NCBI GenBank assembly: GCA_902363335.1
Contig: CABIZV010000006.1
Span: 124,001-188,000 of the forward strand
DNA length: 64,000 nucleotides
Reading direction: 5' to 3'
DNA from: Enterobacteriaceae bacterium
Lineage (GTDB): Bacteria > Pseudomonadota > Gammaproteobacteria > Enterobacterales > Enterobacteriaceae
Positions 35,532 through 42,976 of the stretch are shown piece after piece (the first letter of the stretch is position 1; each line of letters begins with the position of its first letter). The translations under genes were made by a program, and so were the position numbers. The notes beneath the pieces are model-generated. The model had not been told where the DNA came from and searched no databases. It was given only the letters and a program-made list of their open reading frames with translations.

Positions 35532-37187
35532 ATGTCTTCAGGTCGACTGCAACAACAGTTCATCCGCTTATGGCAGTGCTGCGAAGGAAAATCGCAGGAA
35601 ACCACGCTGAATAATCTGGCTGAATTACTGAGCTGTTCTCGCCGCCATATGCGGACGCTGTTGAACACCATGGAGGCGCGCGGGTGGCTGACCTGGGAGG
35701 CGGAGGTCGGGCGCGGCAAGCGATCCAAGCTCACCTTCCTCTATACCGGGCTTGCGTTGCAGCAACAACGTGCGGAGGATCTGCTGGAGCAAGACAGGAT
35801 CGATCAACTGGTGCAATTAGTAGGCGATAAGGCCGCGGTGCGCCAGATGCTGGTGTCGCATTTAGGCCGCAGTTTCCGTCAAGGGCGGCATATTTTGCGC
35901 GTGCTTTATTACCGCCCGATGCACAATTTACTGCCAGGAACCGCTCTGCGCCGCTCTGAAACCCACATCGCCCGGCAAATATTCAGCGCATTAACGCGGG
36001 TAAATGAGGAAAATGGGGAACTGGAAGCCGATATTGCGCACCATTGGCAGGCAATTTCCCCATTACACTGGCGTTTTTACCTGCGCCCCGGCATTCATTT
36101 CCATCACGGACGTGAATTGGAGATGGAAGACGTCATCACCTCACTGCACCGCAGCATGACGCTTCCGCTGTATTCGAATATTTCGCGCATCGACTCCCCT
36201 ACCGCATGGACGCTGGATGTCCACCTTGCACAGCCCGATCGCTGGCTGCCGCTGTTGTTAGGTCAGGTTTCCGCGATGATTCTGCCGCGCGAGTGGCAGT
36301 CGCTGCCCGACTTTTCGCGTATGCCGGTCGGCACCGGCCCGTATGCGGTGGCGCGCAACAACCAAAATCAGCTGAAGATCCTCGCCTTTGACGACTACTT
36401 TGGGTTCCGGGCGCTCATTGACGAGGTGAACGTTTGGGTGTTGCCGGAAATCAGCGAGGAACCCAACGGCGGGTTGACGCTGCAGGGCACGACCCAGAGC
36501 GAAAAAGCGGTCGAAAGCCGCCTTGAAGAGGGTTGCTATTACTTACTGTTCGACGCCCGCAGCCCGCTTGGCAACAATCCGGCGGTACGCCAGTGGCTGA
36601 GCCACATCTTCCATCCTAACAATCTTCTGTACAACGTGGGCGAGCAACACCAAAGCCATTGGTTCCCGGCTTACGGCCTGCTGCCGCGCTGGCACCATGC
36701 CCGCAGCCGCGCCTGTGAAAAACCGGCGGGATTAGAATCGGTAACGTTGACCTATTACCGCGAACACGTGGAGCATCGGACGATTGGCCTCATTATGGAA
36801 TCCCTGCTGGCAGCGCATCAGGTGAAATTGAATATTCGGGAAGTAGAGTATGAGGAGTGGCACCAGGGCGAGGTGGTCAGCGATATCTGGCTCAATAGCG
36901 CCAACTTTACGCTGCCGCTGGATTTCTCGCTGTTTGCCTTTTTGTATGAAGTGCCGCTTATCCGCCACTGTATTCCTCTCGACTGGGAACAGGATGCTGA
37001 GCGCTGGCGCGCCGACGACCTCCCGCAGGCCGACTGGTGCCAGCAGCTTTTAGCGAATCAGTGCGTGGTGCCGCTCATTCACCACTGGCTGATGCTACAA
37101 GGTCAGCGCAGTATGCGCGGCGTGCGAATGAACACTTTAGGCTGGTTCGACTTTAAATCCGCGTGGTTTGCGCCGCCGGATTCATAA
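35532..37187 (+). CDS. sgrR: Transcriptional activator SgrR
   Basis: Activator of sgrS under glucose-phosphate stress. The 551 residues have an N-terminal winged helix-turn-helix (LNNLAELLSCSRRHMRTLLN, about 25-46) and a large C-terminal solute-binding-protein-like domain (RVLYYRPMHNLLPGTALRR, LRPGIHFHHGRELEMEDV), which is presumed to sense a sugar-phosphate-related ligand. It is transcribed away from sgrS; start codons are about 70 bp from the sRNA start, so both promoters share the gap. Confidence 0.97.
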   Translation: MSSGRLQQQFIRLWQCCEGKSQETTLNNLAELLSCSRRHMRTLLNTMEARGWLTWEAEVGRGKRSKLTFLYTGLALQQQRAEDLLEQDRIDQLVQLVGDKAAVRQMLVSHLGRSFRQGRHILRVLYYRPMHNLLPGTALRRSETHIARQIFSALTRVNEENGELEADIAHHWQAISPLHWRFYLRPGIHFHHGRELEMEDVITSLHRSMTLPLYSNISRIDSPTAWTLDVHLAQPDRWLPLLLGQVSAMILPREWQSLPDFSRMPVGTGPYAVARNNQNQLKILAFDDYFGFRALIDEVNVWVLPEISEEPNGGLTLQGTTQSEKAVESRLEEGCYYLLFDARSPLGNNPAVRQWLSHIFHPNNLLYNVGEQHQSHWFPAYGLLPRWHHARSRACEKPAGLESVTLTYYREHVEHRTIGLIMESLLAAHQVKLNIREVEYEEWHQGEVVSDIWLNSANFTLPLDFSLFAFLYEVPLIRHCIPLDWEQDAERWRADDLPQADWCQQLLANQCVVPLIHHWLMLQGQRSMRGVRMNTLGWFDFKSAWFAPPDS

Positions 37188-37224
37188 GGCTTTTGATTTA
37201 TTCACGTAATCATTACAATGTGGC

Positions 37225-37311
37225 GTTCTCAACGGGGTGCTGCGCCGAGTGCGCACGCTGAGATATACCCGTCGAACCTGATCCGGATAATCCCGGCGAA
37301 GGGATTTGAGG
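37225..37311 (+). promoter_or_regulatory. TPP riboswitch of thiBPQ
   Basis: THI element upstream of thiB. The conserved cores are CGGGGTGC (37233-37240), GCTGAGA with TACCCG (37256-37270), and GAACCTGATCCGGATAAT with CCGGCGAAGGGA. The closing stem is CTCAA (37228-37232) with TTGAG (37306-37310). The same TTGAG can pair instead with CTCAA at 37316-37320, extended by GGAT/ATCC, so ligand binding would decide which stem forms. The transcript fragment from this leader is known as SroA in E. coli. Confidence 0.94.
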
Positions 37312-37325
37312 CTGACTCAAAATCC

Positions 37326-37351
37326 TTTGCCACCATGAATAAAGGTGCAAA
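37326..37351 (+). promoter_or_regulatory. thiB ribosome-site hairpin
   Basis: TTTGCCACC (37326-37334) can pair with GGTGCAAA (37344-37351, one bulged C). The right arm contains the AAAGG ribosome site and ends directly at the GTG start of thiB, so this stem would hide the start. It is probably the translational output of the upstream riboswitch (inference). Confidence 0.7.
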
Positions 37352-38335
37352 GTGCTTAAAAAATTACTCCCCTTGCTGGCCCTCATTGCCGTGCCAGCAT
37401 TCGCTAAACCCGTCCTTACGGTCTACACCTACGATTCTTTCGCCGCTGATTGGGGACCTGGGCCTGCGGTCAAGAAAGCGTTTGAAGCCGACTGTCAGTG
37501 CGAGCTGAAATTTGTAGCGCTGGAAGACGGTGTATCGCTGTTAAACCGTCTGCGTATGGAAGGTAAAAACAGTAAAGCCGACGTGGTATTGGGGCTGGAT
37601 AACAACCTCCTGCAGGCGGCAACCGATACCAAACTGTTTGCTAAAAGCAATGTGCCCACAACCGCCGTCAGCATTCCGGGTGGCTGGAATAACGACACCT
37701 TCGTTCCATTCGACTACGGCTACTTCGCTTTCGTCTACGATAAAAACAAACTCAAGAACCCGCCAAAAAGCCTGAAAGAACTGGTGGAAAGCGACCAGAA
37801 ATGGCGCGTTATCTATCAGGATCCGCGCACCAGTACGCCGGGTTTAGGCCTGCTGCTGTGGATGCAAAAAGTCTATGGCGATAAAGCGCCGGAAGCCTGG
37901 CAGAAACTGGCGGCTAAAACCGTCACCGTGACTAAAGGCTGGAGCGAAGCCTACGGCCTGTTCCTGAAGGGGGAAAGCGATCTGGTGCTGAGCTATACCA
38001 CCTCGCCGGCCTACCACATTATCGAAGAGAAGAAAGATAACTACGCCGCGGCGGCCTTTTCGGAAGGCCATTATTTGCAGGTGGAAGTAGCGGCGAAAAC
38101 CGCAGCCAGCAAGCAGCAGAAACTGGCGGATCAATTCCTGAACTTTATGGTTTCTCCTGCCTTCCAGAAGGCGATCCCAACCGGCAACTGGATGTATCCG
38201 GTGACGCAAGTTGCGCTGCCAGAAGGCTTTAACACGCTGGTGAAACCGCAAACTGCCCTGCAATTTACGCCGCAGCAGGTGGCAACCGATCGTCAAAACT
38301 GGATTAACGCATGGCTCCGCGCCGCCAGCCGCTAA
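37352..38335 (+). CDS. thiB: Thiamine/TPP periplasmic binding protein
   Basis: Periplasmic substrate-binding protein of the thiamine ABC importer. It starts with GTG at 37352, with AAAGG 6 nt upstream, and is 327 residues long as in E. coli. A typical signal peptide (LKKLLPLLALIAVPAFA) precedes KPVLTVYTYDSFAADWGPGP. Ligand-binding segments LNRLRMEGKNSKADVVLGLD, DPRTSTPGLGLLLWMQKVYG and GESDLVLSYTTSPAYH are conserved. It overlaps thiP by 25 bp. Confidence 0.97.
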   Translation: MLKKLLPLLALIAVPAFAKPVLTVYTYDSFAADWGPGPAVKKAFEADCQCELKFVALEDGVSLLNRLRMEGKNSKADVVLGLDNNLLQAATDTKLFAKSNVPTTAVSIPGGWNNDTFVPFDYGYFAFVYDKNKLKNPPKSLKELVESDQKWRVIYQDPRTSTPGLGLLLWMQKVYGDKAPEAWQKLAAKTVTVTKGWSEAYGLFLKGESDLVLSYTTSPAYHIIEEKKDNYAAAAFSEGHYLQVEVAAKTAASKQQKLADQFLNFMVSPAFQKAIPTGNWMYPVTQVALPEGFNTLVKPQTALQFTPQQVATDRQNWINAWLRAASR

Positions 38336-39921
38336 TTCCCCACTGGCTCTATCCAGGGCTTGCGGCCACCGCGCTGATGGTGGCCGTCGCTCTGGCGGCA
38401 TTTTTGTCGCTGTGGTTTAACGCGCCGGAAGCCTCATGGTCGACGCTGCTTGCCGACAGCTACCTGTGGCACGTGGTGCGCTTCTCCTTCTGGCAAGCGT
38501 TTCTTTCGGCATTGCTGTCCGTCATTCCTGCGATTTTCCTTGCCCGCGCGCTCTATCGCCGACGCTTCCCCGGTCGGCAGCTGTTGCTACGACTATGCGC
38601 CATGACGCTCATTTTGCCGGTGCTGGTCGCCGTGTTCGGTATTCTGAGCGTTTACGGTCGTCAGGGCTGGCTGGCGCAGCTTTGCGCCTGGTTTGGCTGG
38701 CAGTGGCATTTCTCCCCCTACGGCCTGCAAGGAATTCTGCTGGCGCACGTGTTCTTTAATATGCCGATGGCAACCCGTCTGCTGCTACAGGCGCTGGAAC
38801 AAATTCCCGGCGAACAGCGCCAGCTTGCCGCGCAGCTTGGCATGCGCGGCTATCCGTTCTTTCGTCTGGTGGAGTGGCCGTGGCTGCGGCGACAAATATT
38901 ACCCATCGCGACGCTTATCTTTATGCTCTGTTTCGCCAGCTTCGCCACCGTGCTCTCGCTGGGCGGCGGGCCGTCTGCCACCACCATCGAACTGGCTATC
39001 TACCAGGCGCTGAACTTTGACTACGACCCGGCGCGGGCGGCAATGCTGGCCATGATTCAAATGACCTGCTGTTTGTCGCTGGTGCTATTAAGTCAGCGCC
39101 TAAGCCGGGCGATTGCTATTGGCAACACCCAGGTTCATGGCTGGCGTGACCCGGACGATCGCTGGCACAGCCGAATCACCGATGCGCTGCTGATTTTGCT
39201 GACGCTATTGTTACTGCTGCCTCCGCTGCTGGCGGTGATCGTCGACGGCATCAACCCCACGATGTTCCAGGTGCTGGAGCAGCCTATTTTATGGCAGGCG
39301 CTGACGACATCCCTGCGGATTGCCCTCGCCGCTGGCCTGCTGTGCGTGATACTGACCATGATGCTGTTGTGGAGCAGCCGCGAGCTGAGGGCGCGCAACC
39401 GCCCGCTGGCCGGTCAGGCGATGGAGCTAAGCGGCATGTTGATTCTGGCGATGCCCGGAATAGTGCTGGCGACCGGCTTCTTCCTGCTGCTCAATAACAC
39501 CGTCGGCCTGCCCGACTCCGCCGATGGCATTGTGATTTTCACCAATGCGCTGATGGCGGTGCCGTATGCTCTCAAAGTGCTGGAGACTCCCATGCGCGAC
39601 ATTACCGCCCGTTACAGTATTCTGTGCGAATCACTGGGTATTTTCGGCCTCAACCGGCTGCGGGTGGTGGAACTTCGCGCGCTCAAACGCCCGCTGGCCC
39701 AGGCCCTGGCGTTTGCCTGCGTGCTGTCGATTGGTGATTTTGGCGTAGTGGCGCTGTTTGGCAATGATGAGTTTCGCACCCTGCCGTTTTATCTCTATCA
39801 GCAAATTGGCGCCTACCGCAGCGAGGACGGCGCGGTGACGGCGCTGATTTTGCTGCTGCTGTGCTTCCTGCTCTTTACCGTTATCGAGAAGTTACCCGGA
39901 CGCCATGCTAAAACTCAATGA
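38311..39921 (+). CDS. thiP: Thiamine ABC transporter permease
   Basis: Inner membrane permease of the thiamine importer. The 536-residue protein is an internal duplication: two six-span permease halves, each with the cytoplasmic EAA-type loop that contacts ThiQ (EQIPGEQRQLAAQLGMRGYP near 168 and MRDITARYSILCESLGI near 430). The start ATG is inside the thiB end and the stop is inside thiQ, indicating tight translational coupling. Confidence 0.97.
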   Translation: MAPRRQPLIPHWLYPGLAATALMVAVALAAFLSLWFNAPEASWSTLLADSYLWHVVRFSFWQAFLSALLSVIPAIFLARALYRRRFPGRQLLLRLCAMTLILPVLVAVFGILSVYGRQGWLAQLCAWFGWQWHFSPYGLQGILLAHVFFNMPMATRLLLQALEQIPGEQRQLAAQLGMRGYPFFRLVEWPWLRRQILPIATLIFMLCFASFATVLSLGGGPSATTIELAIYQALNFDYDPARAAMLAMIQMTCCLSLVLLSQRLSRAIAIGNTQVHGWRDPDDRWHSRITDALLILLTLLLLLPPLLAVIVDGINPTMFQVLEQPILWQALTTSLRIALAAGLLCVILTMMLLWSSRELRARNRPLAGQAMELSGMLILAMPGIVLATGFFLLLNNTVGLPDSADGIVIFTNALMAVPYALKVLETPMRDITARYSILCESLGIFGLNRLRVVELRALKRPLAQALAFACVLSIGDFGVVALFGNDEFRTLPFYLYQQIGAYRSEDGAVTALILLLLCFLLFTVIEKLPGRHAKTQ

Positions 39922-40603
39922 TACCACCTGGCTGTATCAGCATTTACCGATGCGCTTTACCACCTCTATCGCTCAGGGTGAGAAAGTGGCAATCCTCGGC
40001 CCCAGCGGTGCGGGGAAATCGACGCTACTCAACCTGATCGCCGGTTTCCTGCCGCCTGCCAGCGGCACGCTGATGCTGGAAGGGCGGGATCACACTCACA
40101 CGCCGCCATCGCAGCGGCCGGTGTCGATGCTGTTTCAGGAAAATAATCTCTTTAGTCATCTGACGGTGCGGCAGAATATTGGTCTGGGAATGAGCCCGCG
40201 CCTGAAACTCAACGCCGAACAGCAGCGCAAGCTTGCTGTCATTGCCGGGCAGATGGGCATTGAAACGATGCTGGACAGGTTGCCCGGCGAGCTTTCCGGC
40301 GGGCAGCGTCAACGCGCAGCGCTAGCGCGATGCCTGGTGCGCGAGCAGCCCATCCTGCTGCTGGATGAACCGTTTTCTGCGCTCGATCCAGCATTGCGTC
40401 AGGAGATGCTCCAGTTGGTCGACGATGTCTGTCAGCGCCAGCAACTGACGTTGCTGATGGTGTCGCATAGCGTTGAAGATGCCGCGCGCATCGCAACCCG
40501 GGCGATGGTCGTCGCCGACGGGCGTATCGCCTGGGATGGTGATACGCAGGAATTGTTGAGCGGCCGTGCCAGCGCGTCTGCGCTATTGGGCATTCGCGAG
40601 TGA
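39905..40603 (+). CDS. thiQ: Thiamine ABC transporter ATP-binding protein
   Basis: Cytoplasmic ATPase of the thiamine importer. The 232 residues include Walker A ILGPSGAGKSTLLNLIAG near 32, the Q-loop in SMLFQENNLFSHLT, ABC signature LSGGQRQRAALARCLV near 128, and Walker B PILLLDEPFSALDP near 148 with switch histidine in MVSHSVEDA. It overlaps thiP by 17 bp and ends the operon; a REP pair follows. Confidence 0.98.
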   Translation: MLKLNDTTWLYQHLPMRFTTSIAQGEKVAILGPSGAGKSTLLNLIAGFLPPASGTLMLEGRDHTHTPPSQRPVSMLFQENNLFSHLTVRQNIGLGMSPRLKLNAEQQRKLAVIAGQMGIETMLDRLPGELSGGQRQRAALARCLVREQPILLLDEPFSALDPALRQEMLQLVDDVCQRQQLTLLMVSHSVEDAARIATRAMVVADGRIAWDGDTQELLSGRASASALLGIRE

Positions 40604-40609
40604 TGCTGT

Positions 40610-40713
40610 GCCGGATGGCGATGCTGGCGCATCTAATCCGGCCTACGCCACCTAACGTCCCGCGAACACACGGGCACATCCGTAGGCCGGATAAGGCGCA
40701 GCCGCCATCCGGC
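40610..40713. repeat. REP pair after thiQ
   Basis: Two inverted REP units: 40610-40646 (GCCGGATGGCGATGC...AATCCGGCCTAC) and 40682-40713 (GTAGGCCGGATAAGGCGC...CATCCGGC), about 35 bases apart. They mark the left boundary of the accessory toxin islet. Confidence 0.9.
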
Positions 40714-40715
40714 AA

Positions 40716-40895
40716 TCAGGACGACAGCAAATATTCATATTGAATATACTCACTTCATTATTACCCATCCAGCTTCTATATATCTATTCAAAACACGAGT
40801 CTCACTATTTCTGATAAAGCATCAATAGCTAATCAATTATTGACTCTTTCCTTTATCACCTGACCGCACGGATATAATAACTAAGGTCGAATGGA
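40716..40895. other. AT-rich leader of the Hcp-pyocin gene
   Basis: A 180-base AT-rich stretch between the REP pair and the effector gene. TTCATT (40754-40759), a 17-bp spacer and TATATA (40777-40782) form one possible promoter. A perfect TATAAT at 40873-40878 has no -35 at a proper distance and would start transcription only about 11 bases before the ATG. Neither can be confirmed by eye. AAGG (40883-40886) lies 9 nt before the ATG. Confidence 0.4.
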
Positions 40896-42533
40896 ATGAG
40901 CGACATTATTTACCTGCGGATTACAGGTGAAGAACAGGGCAGTATTTCTGCAGGCTGCGGAACCGAAGCATCGGTAGGCAATCGCTGGCAGCGCGGGCAT
41001 GAAGACGAAATATTTGCCTTTTCTCTCAGCCATACGCTCAGTAGCACAGGGGACAACGTTAATCTTCAGGGTCTGCGTTTTCAGAAATTAATCGATAAAA
41101 GCACGCCGCTATTTTGTAATGCCATCACTAATAACGAAAGGCTGTTTATTGAAATTGATTTGTGGCGGATAAATCAAACCGGCAGATGGGAGCGCTATTA
41201 TTACATTGAACTGAGAAATGCTTCGGTAAGCGATATTCGCACACGGGTGACGCCTGACGATCTGCCGACCGAAAATATTACACTGATTTATGACTATATT
41301 CTGTGCAAGCACCTGATTGCCAATACGGCGTTCGACTATCTGGCGCTTCCCGCAGAATATAATCATCTGTTTATACCGCGTAGCACCCAGCCGCCTGGGC
41401 CCCCGAAACCTGCACCGGTAAAACCGCCTTCTCCTCCTGCGCCAAAAATCACCCCGGTTTATGCCAAATCCTGCCTGAAAGAGAAAGGGTGCACGGATGC
41501 CGGAAGCGCAGAAGAACCGGCAGAAAACTTCGGCCAGATGGCGATATTTGCCCAGCCGGTGGTTGATGACTGCTGCGGCTACGCGCCGCCTGCAGAAGCC
41601 TCAGCCGCCCCGCTGGCACTGGGTGCACTGACGCAGGTATCGGGCGAATGGTCGCTCAGCGGCGCTCTGGGCGCTGCCAGAGCGATACCCTGGATTGGCG
41701 CGCTGGCCTCCGCTTTATATGTCCCTTCTGCCGGAAAAGGTAGCGACCGCGTACCCGGACGCGATGAGTTCTGGTATGAGGAAGAACTGCGTAAAAAAGC
41801 GCTGGCAGGAGGCACAGCCACCACCCGCGTCCGCTTCTTCTGGGGAACGGATATTCACGGAAAACCGCAGGTTTACGGCGTGCATACCGGTGAAGGTACG
41901 CCGTATGAAAACGTGCGTGTCGCCAATATGCAATGGAACACCGACGCTCAGCGCTACGAATTTATCCCCGCCCACGGCGCAGATGAGCCGCTGATTACCT
42001 GGACGCCGGGGAAACCGCAGACCGGAGATGTACCGACCGATACGGGCAGCAATATTTCCCCTATCGATCAGCTGACGATTCTGGTGAATCCCATCCCGGA
42101 AGGCCAGGGTGAATACACCACGCCGCCGCTCCCGGTGCCGGATGTTGCCGATTTTAATGATTATATTCTGGTGTTTCCGGCGGATTCCGGGATTCAGCCG
42201 ATTTATGTTTATCTCAGTGAGCAAAAAACATCCTATGCGCACGGGCATAAACATTACCCTCCTAAAAATAGACCCTGGAGTGAAGTGGTAAAAAATACAA
42301 AGTCTGGACCGGCAAAATTCAAACCAGAAGTAAATATTGAATCTATAGACCAGGATGTGTGGGAAAATGGCACCCCCACTACAAATGGACAAAACTGGAA
42401 GGTCAAAGAGTTCAATAGTGTTCAGGGGGCTTACAAAGGGAAAGAAACGACATGGGTAGTTACCAAAGAATCACAAGGAACCATTCACTCCCATCCAATA
42501 GGTTCAAATGAGGCCGAAAAGTTAACAAAATGA
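40896..42533 (+). CDS. Hcp / S-type pyocin chimeric toxin with unknown C-terminal tip
   Basis: A 545-residue polymorphic toxin. Residues 1-150 form an Hcp domain, the type VI secretion tube protein (SDIIYLRITGEEQGSISAGC, GNRWQRGHEDEIFAFSLSH, LQGLRFQKLIDKSTPL). Residues 165-187 are a proline-rich linker. Residues 235-441 resemble the S-type pyocin domain (SGALGAARAIPWIGALASAL, RDEFWYEEELRKKALAG, FFWGTDIHGKPQVYGVHTGE, DYILVFPADSGIQPIYVYLS). Residues 442-545 are an unrecognised tip with histidine-rich motifs HGHKHYPP (449-456) and TIHSHPIG (529-536) plus Trp461, Trp489 and Trp501. This layout corresponds to Hcp proteins with extended toxin domains reported in enterobacteria. Tip activity is unknown; a nuclease is only a guess. 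The tip is much more AT-rich than the rest. The next gene overlaps by 4 bp. Confidence 0.88.
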   Translation: MSDIIYLRITGEEQGSISAGCGTEASVGNRWQRGHEDEIFAFSLSHTLSSTGDNVNLQGLRFQKLIDKSTPLFCNAITNNERLFIEIDLWRINQTGRWERYYYIELRNASVSDIRTRVTPDDLPTENITLIYDYILCKHLIANTAFDYLALPAEYNHLFIPRSTQPPGPPKPAPVKPPSPPAPKITPVYAKSCLKEKGCTDAGSAEEPAENFGQMAIFAQPVVDDCCGYAPPAEASAAPLALGALTQVSGEWSLSGALGAARAIPWIGALASALYVPSAGKGSDRVPGRDEFWYEEELRKKALAGGTATTRVRFFWGTDIHGKPQVYGVHTGEGTPYENVRVANMQWNTDAQRYEFIPAHGADEPLITWTPGKPQTGDVPTDTGSNISPIDQLTILVNPIPEGQGEYTTPPLPVPDVADFNDYILVFPADSGIQPIYVYLSEQKTSYAHGHKHYPPKNRPWSEVVKNTKSGPAKFKPEVNIESIDQDVWENGTPTTNGQNWKVKEFNSVQGAYKGKETTWVVTKESQGTIHSHPIGSNEAEKLTK

Positions 42534-42847
42534 AAAACAATTACAACATTTTAGGGAATACCTATCATATGGAAAATGTTGAAAACATTTATGATGAACT
42601 ATCCAATTTAGATTTTCATAAAAACCTATTGGAAGAGATAAACCAACTCGATGAGGATTTGTTTCAAATAGTCTTCAACGATGGCGTTATCATAGATATT
42701 GGTTGGTATCCTTCATTTGATATAAATGGTGAATTTATTATCCAGGTGATATCCGCTGGCGATTGGGAAAATCCTTCCATAAAAATATCCTCGGGCTGGG
42801 ATAAAAATGATTTGGTCACAAAATTAAGCGGCATTTTGAAACAGTAA
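42530..42847 (+). CDS. Putative immunity protein for the Hcp-pyocin toxin
   Basis: A 105-residue acidic protein that starts within the toxin stop (ATGA, 4-bp overlap). It is strongly AT-rich and matches the base composition of the toxin tip but not the surrounding genome. No signal peptide or membrane segment is seen, so it should act in the cytoplasm. A notable stretch is DGVIIDIGWYPSFDINGEF followed by AGDWENPSIKISSGWD, a pattern I associate with immunity proteins without being able to name the family. Function is inferred from overlap, composition and size. Confidence 0.75.
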   Translation: MKNNYNILGNTYHMENVENIYDELSNLDFHKNLLEEINQLDEDLFQIVFNDGVIIDIGWYPSFDINGEFIIQVISAGDWENPSIKISSGWDKNDLVTKLSGILKQ

Positions 42848-42868
42848 TACTTTGGGATTTAGCCCCTA

Positions 42869-42948
42869 ATGTCCATACCGTGGACATGAAGTTGAAGGCT
42901 CGGTTGTCAGAAACTGTCAGCAATCACAACAATTCAAATTGCTGACAG
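42869..42948. repeat. Two inverted repeats at the islet's right edge
   Basis: ATGTCCA (42869-42875) and TGGACAT (42881-42887) form a 7-bp perfect stem with a 5-base loop. CTGTCAGCAAT (42914-42924) and ATTGCTGACAG (42938-42948) form an 11-bp perfect stem with a 13-base loop. Neither is followed by a strong T-run. They sit between the putative immunity gene and convergent yabI and may be terminator remnants or the scar of an insertion. Confidence 0.7.
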
Positions 42949-42976
42949 AACCTGTATAGATATTGCCGAATGGAAC

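Noticed and set aside
37218..37508. 96-codon frame across the TPP riboswitch and thiB start
   Set aside because: It is out of frame with thiB and covers a conserved RNA element; thiB from the GTG gives a perfect signal peptide and family length.
40873..40878. Perfect TATAAT just before the Hcp-pyocin gene
   Set aside because: No -35 at 16-18 bp (a TTGACT is 27 bp away) and the start of transcription would fall within the ribosome site, so it is probably chance in AT-rich DNA.
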